Shown: positions 16,501-25,385 of the stretch, one piece after another
Position numbering within the stretch: position 1 is the first letter of the stretch
Layout of the letters: every line of letters starts with the position of its first letter
NCBI RefSeq assembly: GCF_042310355.1
Contig: NZ_JBHJMR010000008.1
Location: forward strand, 62,001 to 126,000
Origin: Wenzhouxiangella sp042310355
Lineage (GTDB): Bacteria; Pseudomonadota; Gammaproteobacteria; Xanthomonadales; Wenzhouxiangellaceae
Length of the DNA stretch: 64,000 nucleotides
Direction of reading: 5' to 3'
Program-made: the position numbers and the translations under genes
Notes under the pieces: model-generated
The model's database searches: none
What the model saw: only the letters and a program-made list of their open reading frames with translations
What the model was told of the DNA's origin: nothing

Positions 16501-19500
16501 ACGTTGTCGACGTAGACGTACCAGTCCCATCCGGAGACGTACCGGAATCGGATCTGGACCTCGGGGTTACCCGCAACGGGGGCGAGGTCGACCGTTTCAC
16601 GGGCGGCCGCGTCATCGTTGACGGCACCGGTGTAGGTAGCCAGCACCTGCCAGGTGTCACCGCCGTCGGTGGTCGCCTCGACCGTGGTGGTCGTGCCGCC
16701 GAAGTCGTTCTGGCTGAAGTCGAACTCCAGCGAGGCCGGCGTGGGCGAACCGAGGTTGATGACCGGGCTGATCAGCGAGGTATCAACGCTCACGCCGTCG
16801 CCGCAGCTGTCGCTGTCGACCGCGGCACCGCGGGTGCTGCCGGCGACCAGGCCCGGGAAGGTGCTCATCGGGTAGTCGTCGGTGGTCAGCCACGGGCAAG
16901 CCGGTGAGCTGTCGTCGGTAACCGTCCAGCCTTCCGGCGGGAAGTCGCCGCCTTCGAAGTCTTCGACGAAGGGCTCCGGCTCGAAGGTGAGATCGACATC
17001 CCCGGACAGACCGCCGATGTTCTCGACATCGATGCTCTGTGTTCCGGTGGTCGGGTACTCGACCGTCATTTCGATCAGCTCGGGCAGGATGATTTCCGGC
17101 ACGGCCTCGACGGTGACCTCGAAATCGGTCGGCGTCACGTCGTAGGCACTGCCGTCAGTAACCATCAGCGGGATGTTGTAGGTGCCGACATCCAGCATAG
17201 TGGCGTCAACGTTCAGGTCGACGTCGACCGACCCGCCCTGCGGAACCGTCACGGTTTCGGGATCGACGCTGGCCCAGGGAACCCCGGCGTTGTCGGACGT
17301 CACTTCGACGTCGTCAACCACGACCCAGTAGTCCCAGCCGGCCTGATAGCGCCAGCGCAGGCGGACATCGTCCTCGCCCGCCCAGGCAGACAGGTCAAGG
17401 TTCTGAGGCAGCACGGGGTCGTTCGGATAGGCGACATCTTCGCCCTGCCAGCTCTCGACGTTCTGCCAGGCACCGCCGTCAACACTGATATCGACATCAA
17501 CGGTGGTTGCCGACAGAGACCTGATGGCAAGGTCGAAATCGACCGCGGCGGTTGAAGCGCCGGCCAGGCTGAACGACGGGGTCACCAGGGACGTGTCGGA
17601 GGCCGAACCGCTTCCGCAGGCATCGCTGTCGGCGGCCGCGGCGCGGAAATCACCGGTCCAGCCGGGCATCGGGAAGTCGTCGGTGGTTTCCCAGGGGCAA
17701 TCGCCATCATTGACGACGTTCCAGTCATTCGGCGGGAAGCTGCCTTCGAAGTCCTCGGTCAGAACCGCACCGGACCCACCGAATGCGAGATCAATCTCGG
17801 CATCCGCCGTGCCGGTGTTGTTGATGGTAGCGGTGGTCGACCCGTTGTCGCCGCGATCAACCGTCAGCGCGGCCGTGGCCGGCAGCTCGATCAGGCCGGC
17901 ATTGAGCGTGAAGTCGGCCGTGATCGGGCCGGTGACTTCGCCGATGCTGTCGTCGAGGGACTCGTAGCCTTCGGCGCTGATGGACACGTCGTACGTTTGA
18001 CCCGCCGGAAGATCCTGGCTGTAGTCGCCGTTGGCGTCGGTCGTAGCCGGGCCGTAGGAGAAACCGTCACCGTCGGTGAACAGCAACTCGGCGCCCTCGA
18101 CCCCGTCGCCGGGGAAATTGGCGTCGTCGACATTGCCGCTGACCGTTTCACCGGCGACCGGCTCGAGGTCGACGTCGAGCGTGACGTCCTCGTCTTCCGC
18201 GATGGTGAAGTCGGTGATCAGGGTGGTGACATAGCCGTTACGCGAGAACTCGATGTCGTAGACCTCGCCGGAACCGGTCTCGGGCAGGCTCATGCTGTAG
18301 AAGCCGTTGGCGTCGGTCGTCGCCTCGATGGTGTTGCCCTCGGGATCGACGGTGGAGACGAGAACTCCGGCAACCGGAACCGAAGTGTTCTGATCGATCA
18401 CCGTGCCGGAAAGCGTGCCGCGCGGGCCGCACTGCTCAATCGCCATCTGGGTGGCGGCGAGCAGATCGATTTCGCCCCAGCCGGCGGCGTAGTTCGGGTG
18501 ATTGACGCCGGGTTCGACGTCCGGATCACCGGCACCGCCGCCGTCGTAGTCGACCGGAACAGCGGTTTCCATCATGATCGAGCCGATGGTCTGGTGGTCG
18601 CCCACCAGGCAGGGGGCGGCGCTGAGCATGACCGCCGCGGCGCCCGTGGCGTGCGGCGAGGCAAAGGAAGTGCCCGTCGAGGACGTCGTTCCGGTGTCGC
18701 TGCCGCTGCTGGCGCCGGGGATGCCCTGGCCCGGTGCAGACACGTTGGGCTTGAGATCCGGGTAACCGAAGTGATCGAACGAGTCGGGCGATCCCGGGTT
18801 GTCGTTGTCAGTCGGGCCCCAGTTGGAATGGGTGGCGTAATTGCCGCCGGTCTGCGTGGTCGAGCCGATGCCCATCACGCGTCCGGAACGGGCCGGGTTG
18901 CCGACCGTGTCCAGTCCGGGCGGTGAGGCGTAGCCGCAGTTGCCGGAGTTGCCGTTGGAGAAGAACGGCATCACGCCGGCGGCGTACATCGAATCCCAGA
19001 GCGGATCCAGGCTCGTGTCGTAGGTCGTGGAGCAGCTGCCCCAGGAGTTGTTGACCACGTGCGGGCGCTGATCCGGATCCGGATTGTCGCCGTTGAGATC
19101 GGTCGGGGCGATCATCCAGTCGAGGCACTGGTAGACACCGGCGCAGGAACCGCCAGCGCAACCGCCGCAGGCGATCCACTCGGCGTCCGGGGCCACCCCG
19201 GTCTGCGTGCCGCCGGAGTCGCCGGTCATGATGCTGACCACCAGCGTTCCGTGACCTTCGGGGAAGGGTTCGGAAGCACCGGTGTTGGGATCAAACCAGT
19301 TGTAGTCGTGGCTGAAGCTGCCGCCGCCGTCGTTGCCGCGGTAGCCGTCAACCAGCAGTTCATGGGTGTAGCGCGGGGAGGAATCGTTGAGGCCGACGAC
19401 GATGTCCTGGCCTCGGAAGCCGAGCTGATCCCAGACGTCGGTCGCCTTGATCTGGTCGAGGTTGGCCACCGGGCCGCCGCCCAGGGTGGTGTCCTCATCC

Positions 19501-19928
19501 TCGGAGTCGAACAGTTCGAACTCCGGCTTCTCGTAGATCCGCTTGACGCCTGGTGCCGAGCGCACGCTGTCGAACAGCTGGTAGTCCGACTGCGTGACGA
19601 TCATCATGTTGCCCAGCTTCAGGGACTGCACTTCGGCGCCCTGCTTTTCCAGGCGCTTGCGCACGTCCGTCTGGGTATCTTCAACAGCAGCGCTGAGCTG
19701 CTTGTGGACCCAGCGGCCACGCTCTTCCCAGCTCATGTCGTAGGCCCGGCTCAAATCCGGAACCTCGAACTGAACGAGGAGATCGATCTGCTCGCCCGAC
19801 TGCAGCCGGTCTTCGAGATCGGGCTGCACGAACTCGACGCCATCGGACGCGACAGCTGTCGCGGCCAACAACATCCAGCTCAGACAGAGCAGTGTTGGTA
19901 AAAGTATTCGATTTCTAACCGATTCCAT
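13599..19928 (-). CDS. Very large secreted subtilisin-family (S8) protease with repeated accessory domains
   Basis: 2109 aa. Signal peptide 1-28, a propeptide-like region to ~150, then a bacillopeptidase F-like S8 domain with Asp182 (GLNDSS), His226 (GHGTLV), Asn327 (SNGNSG) and Ser421 (GTSFASPH). After it come two carboxypeptidase-regulatory-like beta domains, two MAM/jelly-roll-like modules beginning EDFEG, Ig/BACON-like spacers, two related modules beginning SLGYC, and a ThuA/glutamine-amidotransferase-like segment with DVVVTTNNNQWG. The end is DVLFRDRFEQ. ATG 19928 was chosen for its GGGAGGG ribosome site and clean signal peptide. An extracellular protease; substrate unknown. Confidence 0.92.
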   Translation of the reverse strand: MESVRNRILLPTLLCLSWMLLAATAVASDGVEFVQPDLEDRLQSGEQIDLLVQFEVPDLSRAYDMSWEERGRWVHKQLSAAVEDTQTDVRKRLEKQGAEVQSLKLGNMMIVTQSDYQLFDSVRSAPGVKRIYEKPEFELFDSEDEDTTLGGGPVANLDQIKATDVWDQLGFRGQDIVVGLNDSSPRYTHELLVDGYRGNDGGGSFSHDYNWFDPNTGASEPFPEGHGTLVVSIMTGDSGGTQTGVAPDAEWIACGGCAGGSCAGVYQCLDWMIAPTDLNGDNPDPDQRPHVVNNSWGSCSTTYDTSLDPLWDSMYAAGVMPFFSNGNSGNCGYASPPGLDTVGNPARSGRVMGIGSTTQTGGNYATHSNWGPTDNDNPGSPDSFDHFGYPDLKPNVSAPGQGIPGASSGSDTGTTSSTGTSFASPHATGAAAVMLSAAPCLVGDHQTIGSIMMETAVPVDYDGGGAGDPDVEPGVNHPNYAAGWGEIDLLAATQMAIEQCGPRGTLSGTVIDQNTSVPVAGVLVSTVDPEGNTIEATTDANGFYSMSLPETGSGEVYDIEFSRNGYVTTLITDFTIAEDEDVTLDVDLEPVAGETVSGNVDDANFPGDGVEGAELLFTDGDGFSYGPATTDANGDYSQDLPAGQTYDVSISAEGYESLDDSIGEVTGPITADFTLNAGLIELPATAALTVDRGDNGSTTATINNTGTADAEIDLAFGGSGAVLTEDFEGSFPPNDWNVVNDGDCPWETTDDFPMPGWTGDFRAAAADSDACGSGSASDTSLVTPSFSLAGASTAAVDFDLAIRSLSATTVDVDISVDGGAWQNVESWQGEDVAYPNDPVLPQNLDLSAWAGEDDVRLRWRYQAGWDYWVVVDDVEVTSDNAGVPWASVDPETVTVPQGGSVDVDLNVDATMLDVGTYNIPLMVTDGSAYDVTPTDFEVTVEAVPEIILPELIEMTVEYPTTGTQSIDVENIGGLSGDVDLTFEPEPFVEDFEGGDFPPEGWTVTDDSSPACPWLTTDDYPMSTFPGLVAGSTRGAAVDSDSCGDGVSVDTSLISPVINLGSPTPASLEFDFSQNDFGGTTTTVEATTDGGDTWQVLATYTGAVNDDAAARETVDLAPVAGNPEVQIRFRYVSGWDWYVYVDNVEIELPPVDWAVANPATVTVPAESTTQTDVEVDTSLLDGPGVYEATLYGSVDSPIAIAPSQLIVTVEPGQDLAGINGTVQSLGYCGSDPFDAAGATISIVGQNDTYTATADENGFYEIYIPSDETPVDITASAPNHLDGTDTGVELVPADSITVDFSLDLDEPCVDTAPADFSSTMDPGNTDTQTLTIGNADGAGQLDWTLEEAEPTVLAADGESGAGAGLNSGSHDGTDMFAAFGDELPAATRVGPAGAFDCDGAPGLVIHDDGTIENGYSGNPAVATDVTVIEGFEPEGERVLGTVCVALLSQGPESRDFELVVFDDDGTGGGPGTEIAAVPATATGLPDGLPDPIVWYSVDLTSENIVVESGRVYIGARWEVSDPNVFLGSDEDGPGGVGAGYFRTDDGEWSELGTAETFPEFSALFVRPQMQSPSGCASPSDVSWLSFSSSNGSVAAGGSEDVDVVIDSSGLIPGDYEASICVNSNDPENPVVAVPVSLTVTAPPSFATISGNVSSLGYCESNPFPAEGAELAVTGQSGTTFTTTADANGDYAIAFDSDDAPVDVTASAPDHVSETETDVALSEGGSVTLDFDLQIELGCTSIFEDEFLAVLEAGGSETQTMTMVNDGLAEATFELTTSNTTPAVNVDLMRIGHPGIDRDGDDSSRAGSIAAFDGEVRRVSVQPSGTDLSVGVLSPDDEVGGFPPTNLVDALNSFPDVTAEFYSGTLADVTVADLESYDVVVTTNNNQWGAANADVAVGDALADYVDAGGSIVFFNFPFDHAGWQLAGRYIDDEYGPFNMADADATGTVTMDITDTEHPIFEGVSTLESDTIRINVTPQNDAELIAEWSDGEALIAYNDYAVAFNALYSADGADAWTGDLDLMAYNAVKFIAGGGGGPVDWLSLSPETGSVSAGGQSEVDVIFDATGLADGTYTADVVVELDEGDGEIVTRTVPATLIVGEDGDVLFRDRFEQ

Positions 19929-20060
19929 GAACCCTCCCAAGGCACGTGGTTGTTCGTTTGCTTGTGTGGCTGGTGAAACCATCGCCTCTGCGAGCCTTGA
20001 ATCCCGACCGCACCAACGCGACAAAAACGCCGCGAAGGGACATTCGATCCAGAATCTTTT

Positions 20061-20081
20061 GCCCTGATTCAGGGCTTTTTT
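20061..20081 (+). terminator. Orphan plus-strand terminator-like hairpin
   Basis: GCCCTG-ATT-CAGGGC followed by seven bases TTTTTTC is a good small terminator read on the plus strand. Both flanking genes (subtilase and the ABC permease) are on the minus strand, so no annotated plus-strand transcript reaches it. On the minus strand it lacks a T run. Confidence 0.5.
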
Positions 20082-20183
20082 CAGCTGGTAGAGACAGACG
20101 GACTCACCATCCGGTCTGCTGGAGACTATGCGAAGTCGGATAGGCGTGTCAAATGGCCAACTTCGAATATGGCAATCTGCCCG

Positions 20184-20969
20184 TCAGGTGCGAAGACCGA
20201 CGCCCCGATGCAGCAGGAACAGGGAGAAGAACAGCAAAATTGCGCCGAAAATCAGGATCATGAAGTACGCGAGGCCGAGCGATACGTCGGTGATGCCCAG
20301 CATGCCGTAACGCAGGGCGTTGACCATGTAGAGAATGGGATTGCCCAGGGCGAGCGTCGCCCAGATGCCCGGCAGAAGGCCGACCGAAAAGAATACGCCC
20401 CCGAGGTAGGTCATCGGCTGCAGAACGAAGGTGGGAATGATGGCGATATCGTCGAATTTCTGCGCGAACACGGCGTTGATGAAGCCGCCGAGCGCGAAAA
20501 CGATCGAGGTCAGCAGCAGGATCGACAGCGTCACCGCCACGTTGTGCATGTGAAAGCCGGAGAAGAACCCGGCCACGAGCCAGACCAGGAAACCGACAAC
20601 CAGGGCACGGAAGATGGCCCCCGAAACGTAGCCGGCCAGGATGATCCACGGCGGCAGCGGGCTGATCAGCAGCTCCTCGATATGCTTGCCGAACTTGGCA
20701 CCGAAGAACGAGCTGGTGATATTGCCGTAGCTGTTGGTGATCACCGACAGCATGATCAGGCCGGGCACGATGAACTCCATGTAGTCGATGCCGCCCATCT
20801 CGCCCACGCGGCGGCCGATGATCGAGCCGAAGATGACGAAGTACAGCGACATCGTGATCACCGGCGGAATCAGGGTCTGCGGCCAGATCCGAACGATGCG
20901 CGTGACCTCCTTGATCAGGATGGTCTTGTAGCCGGTCCAGTAAGTGCCTGCGGTGACCTCGACGCTCAT
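20184..20969 (-). CDS. yadH: ABC-2 type transporter permease (YadH-like)
   Basis: 261 aa, six predicted membrane helices. The ABC-2 signature region GAKFGKHIEELLISPLP lies between helices 2 and 3, as in YadH/NodJ-type permeases; LQPMTYLGGVFFSVGLLP and GNPILYMVNALRYGMLG are also typical of the group. Substrate unknown, possibly a lipid or drug exported across the inner membrane. It overlaps the ATPase gene upstream by ATGA; together they make one transporter of two permeases and two ATPases. Confidence 0.9.
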   Translation of the reverse strand: MSVEVTAGTYWTGYKTILIKEVTRIVRIWPQTLIPPVITMSLYFVIFGSIIGRRVGEMGGIDYMEFIVPGLIMLSVITNSYGNITSSFFGAKFGKHIEELLISPLPPWIILAGYVSGAIFRALVVGFLVWLVAGFFSGFHMHNVAVTLSILLLTSIVFALGGFINAVFAQKFDDIAIIPTFVLQPMTYLGGVFFSVGLLPGIWATLALGNPILYMVNALRYGMLGITDVSLGLAYFMILIFGAILLFFSLFLLHRGVGLRT

Positions 20970-21889
20970 GCCGCCTCTCCTTCAATGCCGACCAGGCGCA
21001 TGAACAGCTCCTCCAGGCGATTGGCCTTGTTGCGCATTGATATGACCTCCACGCCCTGCTCCTCGAGCACGCGGAACAGCCGGTTAAGGCTGCGCGACTT
21101 CGGGATGCTGGCCTCCAGCGTGGAGGCATCGCGCCGCACGATCTCGATGCCGTCGACCTCGGGCAGGGTGTCGATCGGCTCGCGCAGGTCGAGCACGAAG
21201 GTCTCGACCTGGAGCTTGCCGAGCAGGGCCTTGACCGAGGTATTTTCGATGATGTCGCCGTGGTCGATGATGGCCACGTTGTTGCACAGGTTCTCGGCTT
21301 CTTCGAGGTAGTGGGTGGTCAGGATCACGGTTGTCCCGGCGGCGTTGATGTCGGCGATGAACTTCCACATCGAGCGGCGGATCTCGATATCCACGCCGGC
21401 GGTCGGCTCGTCGAGAATCAGCAGCCTGGGTTCGTGCACCATCGCGCGGGCGATCATCAGGCGCCGTTTCATGCCGCCGGAGAGCTGGCGCGACGGGCCA
21501 AAGGCCTTGTCCCAGAGGCCGAGCTTGTTGAGATAGTGCTCAGCGCGCTCGCGCGCGACCCGGCGGGGCACCCCGTAGTAGCCGCCCTGGTTGACCACGA
21601 TATCGAACGGCTTCTCGAACTGGTTGAAGTTGACCTCCTGCGGCACCAGGCCGATCTGCGCCATGGCGCGTGAGCGCTCCTTCTGGACGCTGATCCCGAA
21701 CACCTTCGTCTCGCCGGAAGTGGCGTTGACCAGCGAACTGACGATGCCGATCAGCGTCGACTTGCCCGCCCCGTTGGGCCCGAGCAGGGCGAAGAAATCG
21801 CCTTCCTCGACGGACAGGTTCACGCCCTTGAGGGCGACGACGTCCTTGCGATAGACCTTTCGAAGGTCGCGGACTTCCAGCGCATTCAT
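20966..21889 (-). CDS. yadG: ABC transporter ATP-binding protein (YadG-like)
   Basis: 307 aa. Walker A GPNGAGKST, signature LSGGMKRRLMIARAM and Walker B LLILDEPTAGVD are all intact, followed by a C-terminal extension (about 220-307) as in DrrA/YadG-type ATPases. The Q-loop lies in LVPQEVNF. Cytoplasmic face of the membrane, energising the YadH permease next to it. First gene of the two-gene minus-strand operon and divergent from the hydrolase gene at 21985; the 95-base spacer must hold both promoters. Confidence 0.93.
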   Translation of the reverse strand: MNALEVRDLRKVYRKDVVALKGVNLSVEEGDFFALLGPNGAGKSTLIGIVSSLVNATSGETKVFGISVQKERSRAMAQIGLVPQEVNFNQFEKPFDIVVNQGGYYGVPRRVARERAEHYLNKLGLWDKAFGPSRQLSGGMKRRLMIARAMVHEPRLLILDEPTAGVDIEIRRSMWKFIADINAAGTTVILTTHYLEEAENLCNNVAIIDHGDIIENTSVKALLGKLQVETFVLDLREPIDTLPEVDGIEIVRRDASTLEASIPKSRSLNRLFRVLEEQGVEVISMRNKANRLEELFMRLVGIEGEAA

Positions 21890-21984
21890 GACAATTGGCC
21901 TATTGGTTTCGTTCGGGCGGCAAGGCAGAATAGCAGGCTGTCCCCGGCCTGCCTTGCCGGGTTATTCATCTTGGGCCCGTATAC

Positions 21985-23469
21985 GTGAGAATCAAATCCG
22001 GATTTCAATCGCTGGCGGCGATCCTGGCCGCCGCGCTGTTCGCGACCCCCGCATTGGCCCAGACCGGGCCGGGCGAGAATCGCTGGGCGGAACTGTCGAA
22101 GTGCGAAATGTCGGCCGCCGGCGGTCGCCTGACGGCTTCGGCCCTGTGCGGCACGATAGGCGTGCCCGAGAACCCGGACGAGCCGGAGGGCCGACAGCTG
22201 GACCTGGCTTTCGCGGTCAAGCCGGCGCGCGCCGGCACCGCCCGACCCGACCCGGTCGTCTTTCTCGCCGGCGGGCCGGGGCAGTCCGCGCGCGACGCCC
22301 TGCCGATCGTGCAGGCCGCCCTGCGCGAGCTCAACCGCGACCGCGACCTGATCTTTCTCGACCAGCGCGGCACCGGCGGCTCGAACGCGCTCGAATGCAG
22401 TTTCGACGAGCAGGGCGAGCTGTGGCTCGAACCCGATTGGGAAGAACTCAACCGGCAACTGCGCGACTGCCTGGACGACTGGGACGCCGACGTGCGCTAC
22501 TACACCACCAGCGACGGCGCGCGGGATCTCGAGGCACTGCGCGAGGCCTATGGCTTCGAGTCGCTGAACCTGATCGGCGGTTCCTACGGGACGCGCATGG
22601 CCCAGGTCTACCTGCGCAACCATCCCGAGCGCGTTCGCAGCGTGGTGCTCGACGGGGTCGTGCCCACGCGCCTGGCCCTGGGCGCCGAACACGCCGAGAT
22701 GCTCGACCGCGCCCTCGGCAAACTGTTCGCCGAGTGCCGCGAAGACAGCGCCTGCGCCGAAGCCTTCCCCGGCCTCGAGGAGGCGTTCGAAGCGCTCAAG
22801 GCCCGATACCGTGAACAGAGCCCCCAGGTGGTGGTCACCCATCCACGCACCGGCGAGGGCGTTGACCTGCGTTTCTCGCGCGACGTGCTCGCCTCGGCCC
22901 TGCGCTTTCTCGCCTACAACCCCGAAAGCCAGATGATGATCCCCTACCTGGTGCACGAGGCGGCCGGCACCGGCAGCCCCGAGCGCCTGGCCAGCCAGGC
23001 CATGATCGTCTCCGACCAGATGAACGACATGATCGCCATCGGCCTGAATTTCGCCGTCGGCTGCAGCGAGGACTGGCCGATCTGGCCCGAGGGCGTCGAC
23101 CATTCGCAGACCCTGCTCGGCGACAGCATGCGCGAGATCTACGAGCAGGTCTGCGCCTGGTGGCCGGCAGGCGAGACGCCGCCGGATTTCCACGCACCAT
23201 TCGACGCCGACGTGCCGGTTCTGCTGCTGTCCGGCGAGCTCGACCCGGTCACGCCGCCGGAATACGGCGAAGAGGCCGCCGAGCAGTTTTCCGACAGCCG
23301 CCACCTGGTGGCCAACGGCCGCGGCCACATCGTGCTGACCAATCCCTGCATGAGCGGCATCACCACGCAGTTCGTCCGCCAGGCGAGCGTCGACGAGCTC
23401 GACGTCGAATGCATGGACCGCATCGGCCACGAACCCTTCTTCCTCGACCTGCTCGGACCGGCGCCATGA
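21985..23469 (+). CDS. Secreted alpha/beta hydrolase, TAP-like (tripeptidyl/prolyl aminopeptidase family)
   Basis: 494 aa. Signal peptide 1-26 (ends PALA-QT). Alpha/beta hydrolase fold with oxyanion region FLAGGPGQSA, the RGTG motif of prolyl-type aminopeptidases (LDQRGTGGSN), nucleophile elbow GGSYG (Ser200), Asp in SGELDPVTPP and His in GRGHIVL. The C-terminal TAP-like domain and several cysteines fit a periplasmic or secreted peptidase. The start is GTG with only a weak ribosome site. It overlaps natA by ATGA, so it is co-transcribed with the NatAB-type transporter, a common grouping in this part of the bacteria. Confidence 0.88.
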   Translation: MRIKSGFQSLAAILAAALFATPALAQTGPGENRWAELSKCEMSAAGGRLTASALCGTIGVPENPDEPEGRQLDLAFAVKPARAGTARPDPVVFLAGGPGQSARDALPIVQAALRELNRDRDLIFLDQRGTGGSNALECSFDEQGELWLEPDWEELNRQLRDCLDDWDADVRYYTTSDGARDLEALREAYGFESLNLIGGSYGTRMAQVYLRNHPERVRSVVLDGVVPTRLALGAEHAEMLDRALGKLFAECREDSACAEAFPGLEEAFEALKARYREQSPQVVVTHPRTGEGVDLRFSRDVLASALRFLAYNPESQMMIPYLVHEAAGTGSPERLASQAMIVSDQMNDMIAIGLNFAVGCSEDWPIWPEGVDHSQTLLGDSMREIYEQVCAWWPAGETPPDFHAPFDADVPVLLLSGELDPVTPPEYGEEAAEQFSDSRHLVANGRGHIVLTNPCMSGITTQFVRQASVDELDVECMDRIGHEPFFLDLLGPAP

Positions 23470-24206
23470 TTGAAGCCAGAAATCTCCGCAAGACCTTCAA
23501 CAAGGGCAAGGTGGTCGCCGTCGACGACGTCAGCTTTACCGCCCGCGACGGTGAGATCACCGGCCTGCTCGGCCCCAACGGCGCCGGCAAGACGACCACG
23601 CTGCGCATGCTCTACACCCTGCTGCGCCCGGACTCGGGCTCCATGCGGATCGACGGCATCGACCCGGAAGAGCAACCGCTTTCAATCAAGCGCGCGCTCG
23701 GCGTGGTGCCCGACTCGCGCGGCCTCTACGACCGCCTGACCGCGCGCGAGAACATCCGCTACTACGGCAAGCTGCACGGTCTGAAAAAGGCCGATATCGA
23801 GCGCCGTACCGAAGAGATGGTCGAGATCCTGGACATGGGCGAGTTCATCGACCGCCGCACCCCCGGTTTCTCGCAGGGGCAGCGCGTCAAGGTCGCCATT
23901 GCCCGCGCCCTGGTCCATGCGCCCAGGACGGTGCTGCTCGACGAGCCTTCCAACGGCCTGGACGTCATGACCACCCGCGCGCTGCGCGAATTCCTGCGGC
24001 AGCTGAAGGCGCGCGGCTGCTGCGTCGTGCTGTCGACCCACATCATGCAGGAGGTGGCCGCCCTGTGCGATCGCATCGTCATCATCGCCGACGGCAAGGT
24101 GGCGGCCGAGGGCACGGCCGAGCAGCTGCTGGCCCGCTCGGGTGAAGCCAACCTGGAAGACGCTTTCGTCAAACTCATCGGATCGGCCGAGGGACTGCTC
24201 GCATGA
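23466..24206 (+). CDS. natA: ABC transporter ATP-binding protein (NatA-like)
   Basis: 246 aa. Walker A GPNGAGKTT, signature SQGQRVKVAIARAL (a SQGQ variant of LSGGQ that is usual for NatA) and Walker B VLLDEPSNGLDV. NatAB of Bacillus exports sodium ions (family knowledge); the substrate here is inferred only from resemblance. Start ATG 23466 overlaps the hydrolase stop (ATGA), and its own end overlaps natB by 4 bases, so the three genes are translationally linked. Confidence 0.9.
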   Translation: MIEARNLRKTFNKGKVVAVDDVSFTARDGEITGLLGPNGAGKTTTLRMLYTLLRPDSGSMRIDGIDPEEQPLSIKRALGVVPDSRGLYDRLTARENIRYYGKLHGLKKADIERRTEEMVEILDMGEFIDRRTPGFSQGQRVKVAIARALVHAPRTVLLDEPSNGLDVMTTRALREFLRQLKARGCCVVLSTHIMQEVAALCDRIVIIADGKVAAEGTAEQLLARSGEANLEDAFVKLIGSAEGLLA

Positions 24207-25372
24207 ACGCCGTTTTCCTGAAGGAACTGCTCGACAACTTCCGCGACCGGCGGGTCATCCTCAACACCCTGGTTATCGGCCCGCTGATGGGGCCGGTGAT
24301 CTTCGCGGTGATGATCTCCTTCATGGCCAGCCAGGCGGCCGAGCGCATGGAATCGCAGCTCGAGCTGCCGATCGTCGGCGCCGAGAACGCGCCCAACCTG
24401 ATCGGCTTTCTCGAGCGCCAGGGCGTATTGATCGAAGCGCCGCCCGAGAACCCGGAAGAGGCCGTGCGCCGGGAAGACGAGGAAGTCGTTCTGCGCATCG
24501 GCCCGGATTTCGCCGAAGACTGGGAGGCCGGCCGGCCCGCCAGCGTGGAAATCATCGCCGACCAGTCGCGACGCTACAGCGGCACCTCGATCAGCCGGGT
24601 GCGCTCCTACCTCAACGGCTACAGCCAGCAGGTCAGCCAGCTCAGGCTGCAGATGCGCGGCGTGCATCCGGAAATCACGCGGCCGATCAACAGCGTGGTC
24701 ACCGACCTGTCGACGCCGGAATCGCGCGGCGGCATGGTGCTGGCCTTCCTGCCCTACTTCATCCTGATCACCGTGTTCATGGGCTCGATGCACATGGCCA
24801 TCGACACGACGGCGGGCGAACGCGAACGCAAATCGCTCGAGCCGCTGTTGATCAACCCGCTGCCGCGCTGGCAGATCATGGCCGGAAAACTCTGCGCGAC
24901 CACCTTCTTCGCCCTGGCCACCCTTGCCCTGGGCCTGGTCGCCTTTGTCTACGCCATGGGCTTCCTGCCCGTCGCCTCGATGGACATCGCGCTCAACCTC
25001 GACTTCCGGGTCGCCGCCCTGGCCTTCATGCTGGTCGCGCCCGCGGCGCTGCTGGCCGCCGCGCTGCTGACCATCCTGGCGTCGTTCGCCAAGAGCTTCC
25101 GCGAGGCGCAGAGCTACATGGGCCTGGTAATCATCATTCCCATGATCCCCAGCTTCTGGATCCTGATCGACCCCAGCCGCGCCGAGACCTGGATGACCCT
25201 GATCCCCCTGCTGAGCCAGAACGTGCTGATCCTGGAGCTGGTGCGCGGCGAGGCAATCAACTGGGCCTGGTTCGGCTACAGTATCGGCACCACATCGGCC
25301 CTCGCCGGCCTCCTGGCCGCCGTAGCCGGCACCCTCTACAACCGCCCCAGGCTGATCTTCACATCCGGGTAG
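24203..25372 (+). CDS. natB: ABC transporter permease (NatB-like)
   Basis: 389 aa. One N-terminal helix, a large extracytoplasmic domain (about 45-170), then five or six C-terminal helices, the ABC-2 layout of NatB. The phrase AGERERKSLEPLLINPLPRWQ is the characteristic loop after helix 2 in this family. Partner of NatA. The last gene of the operon; the 155-bp tandem repeat array starts 13 bases beyond the stop and could serve as its transcript end. Confidence 0.9.
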   Translation: MNAVFLKELLDNFRDRRVILNTLVIGPLMGPVIFAVMISFMASQAAERMESQLELPIVGAENAPNLIGFLERQGVLIEAPPENPEEAVRREDEEVVLRIGPDFAEDWEAGRPASVEIIADQSRRYSGTSISRVRSYLNGYSQQVSQLRLQMRGVHPEITRPINSVVTDLSTPESRGGMVLAFLPYFILITVFMGSMHMAIDTTAGERERKSLEPLLINPLPRWQIMAGKLCATTFFALATLALGLVAFVYAMGFLPVASMDIALNLDFRVAALAFMLVAPAALLAAALLTILASFAKSFREAQSYMGLVIIIPMIPSFWILIDPSRAETWMTLIPLLSQNVLILELVRGEAINWAWFGYSIGTTSALAGLLAAVAGTLYNRPRLIFTSG

Positions 25373-25385
25373 ACCCGAGAGTCGC

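Noticed and set aside
13422..16907. A very long plus-strand open frame (over 1100 codons) opposite the subtilase gene
   Set aside because: The minus strand has a full signal peptide, S8 catalytic triad and repeated domains. The plus-strand translation has no motif and mirrors the codon bias of the real gene.
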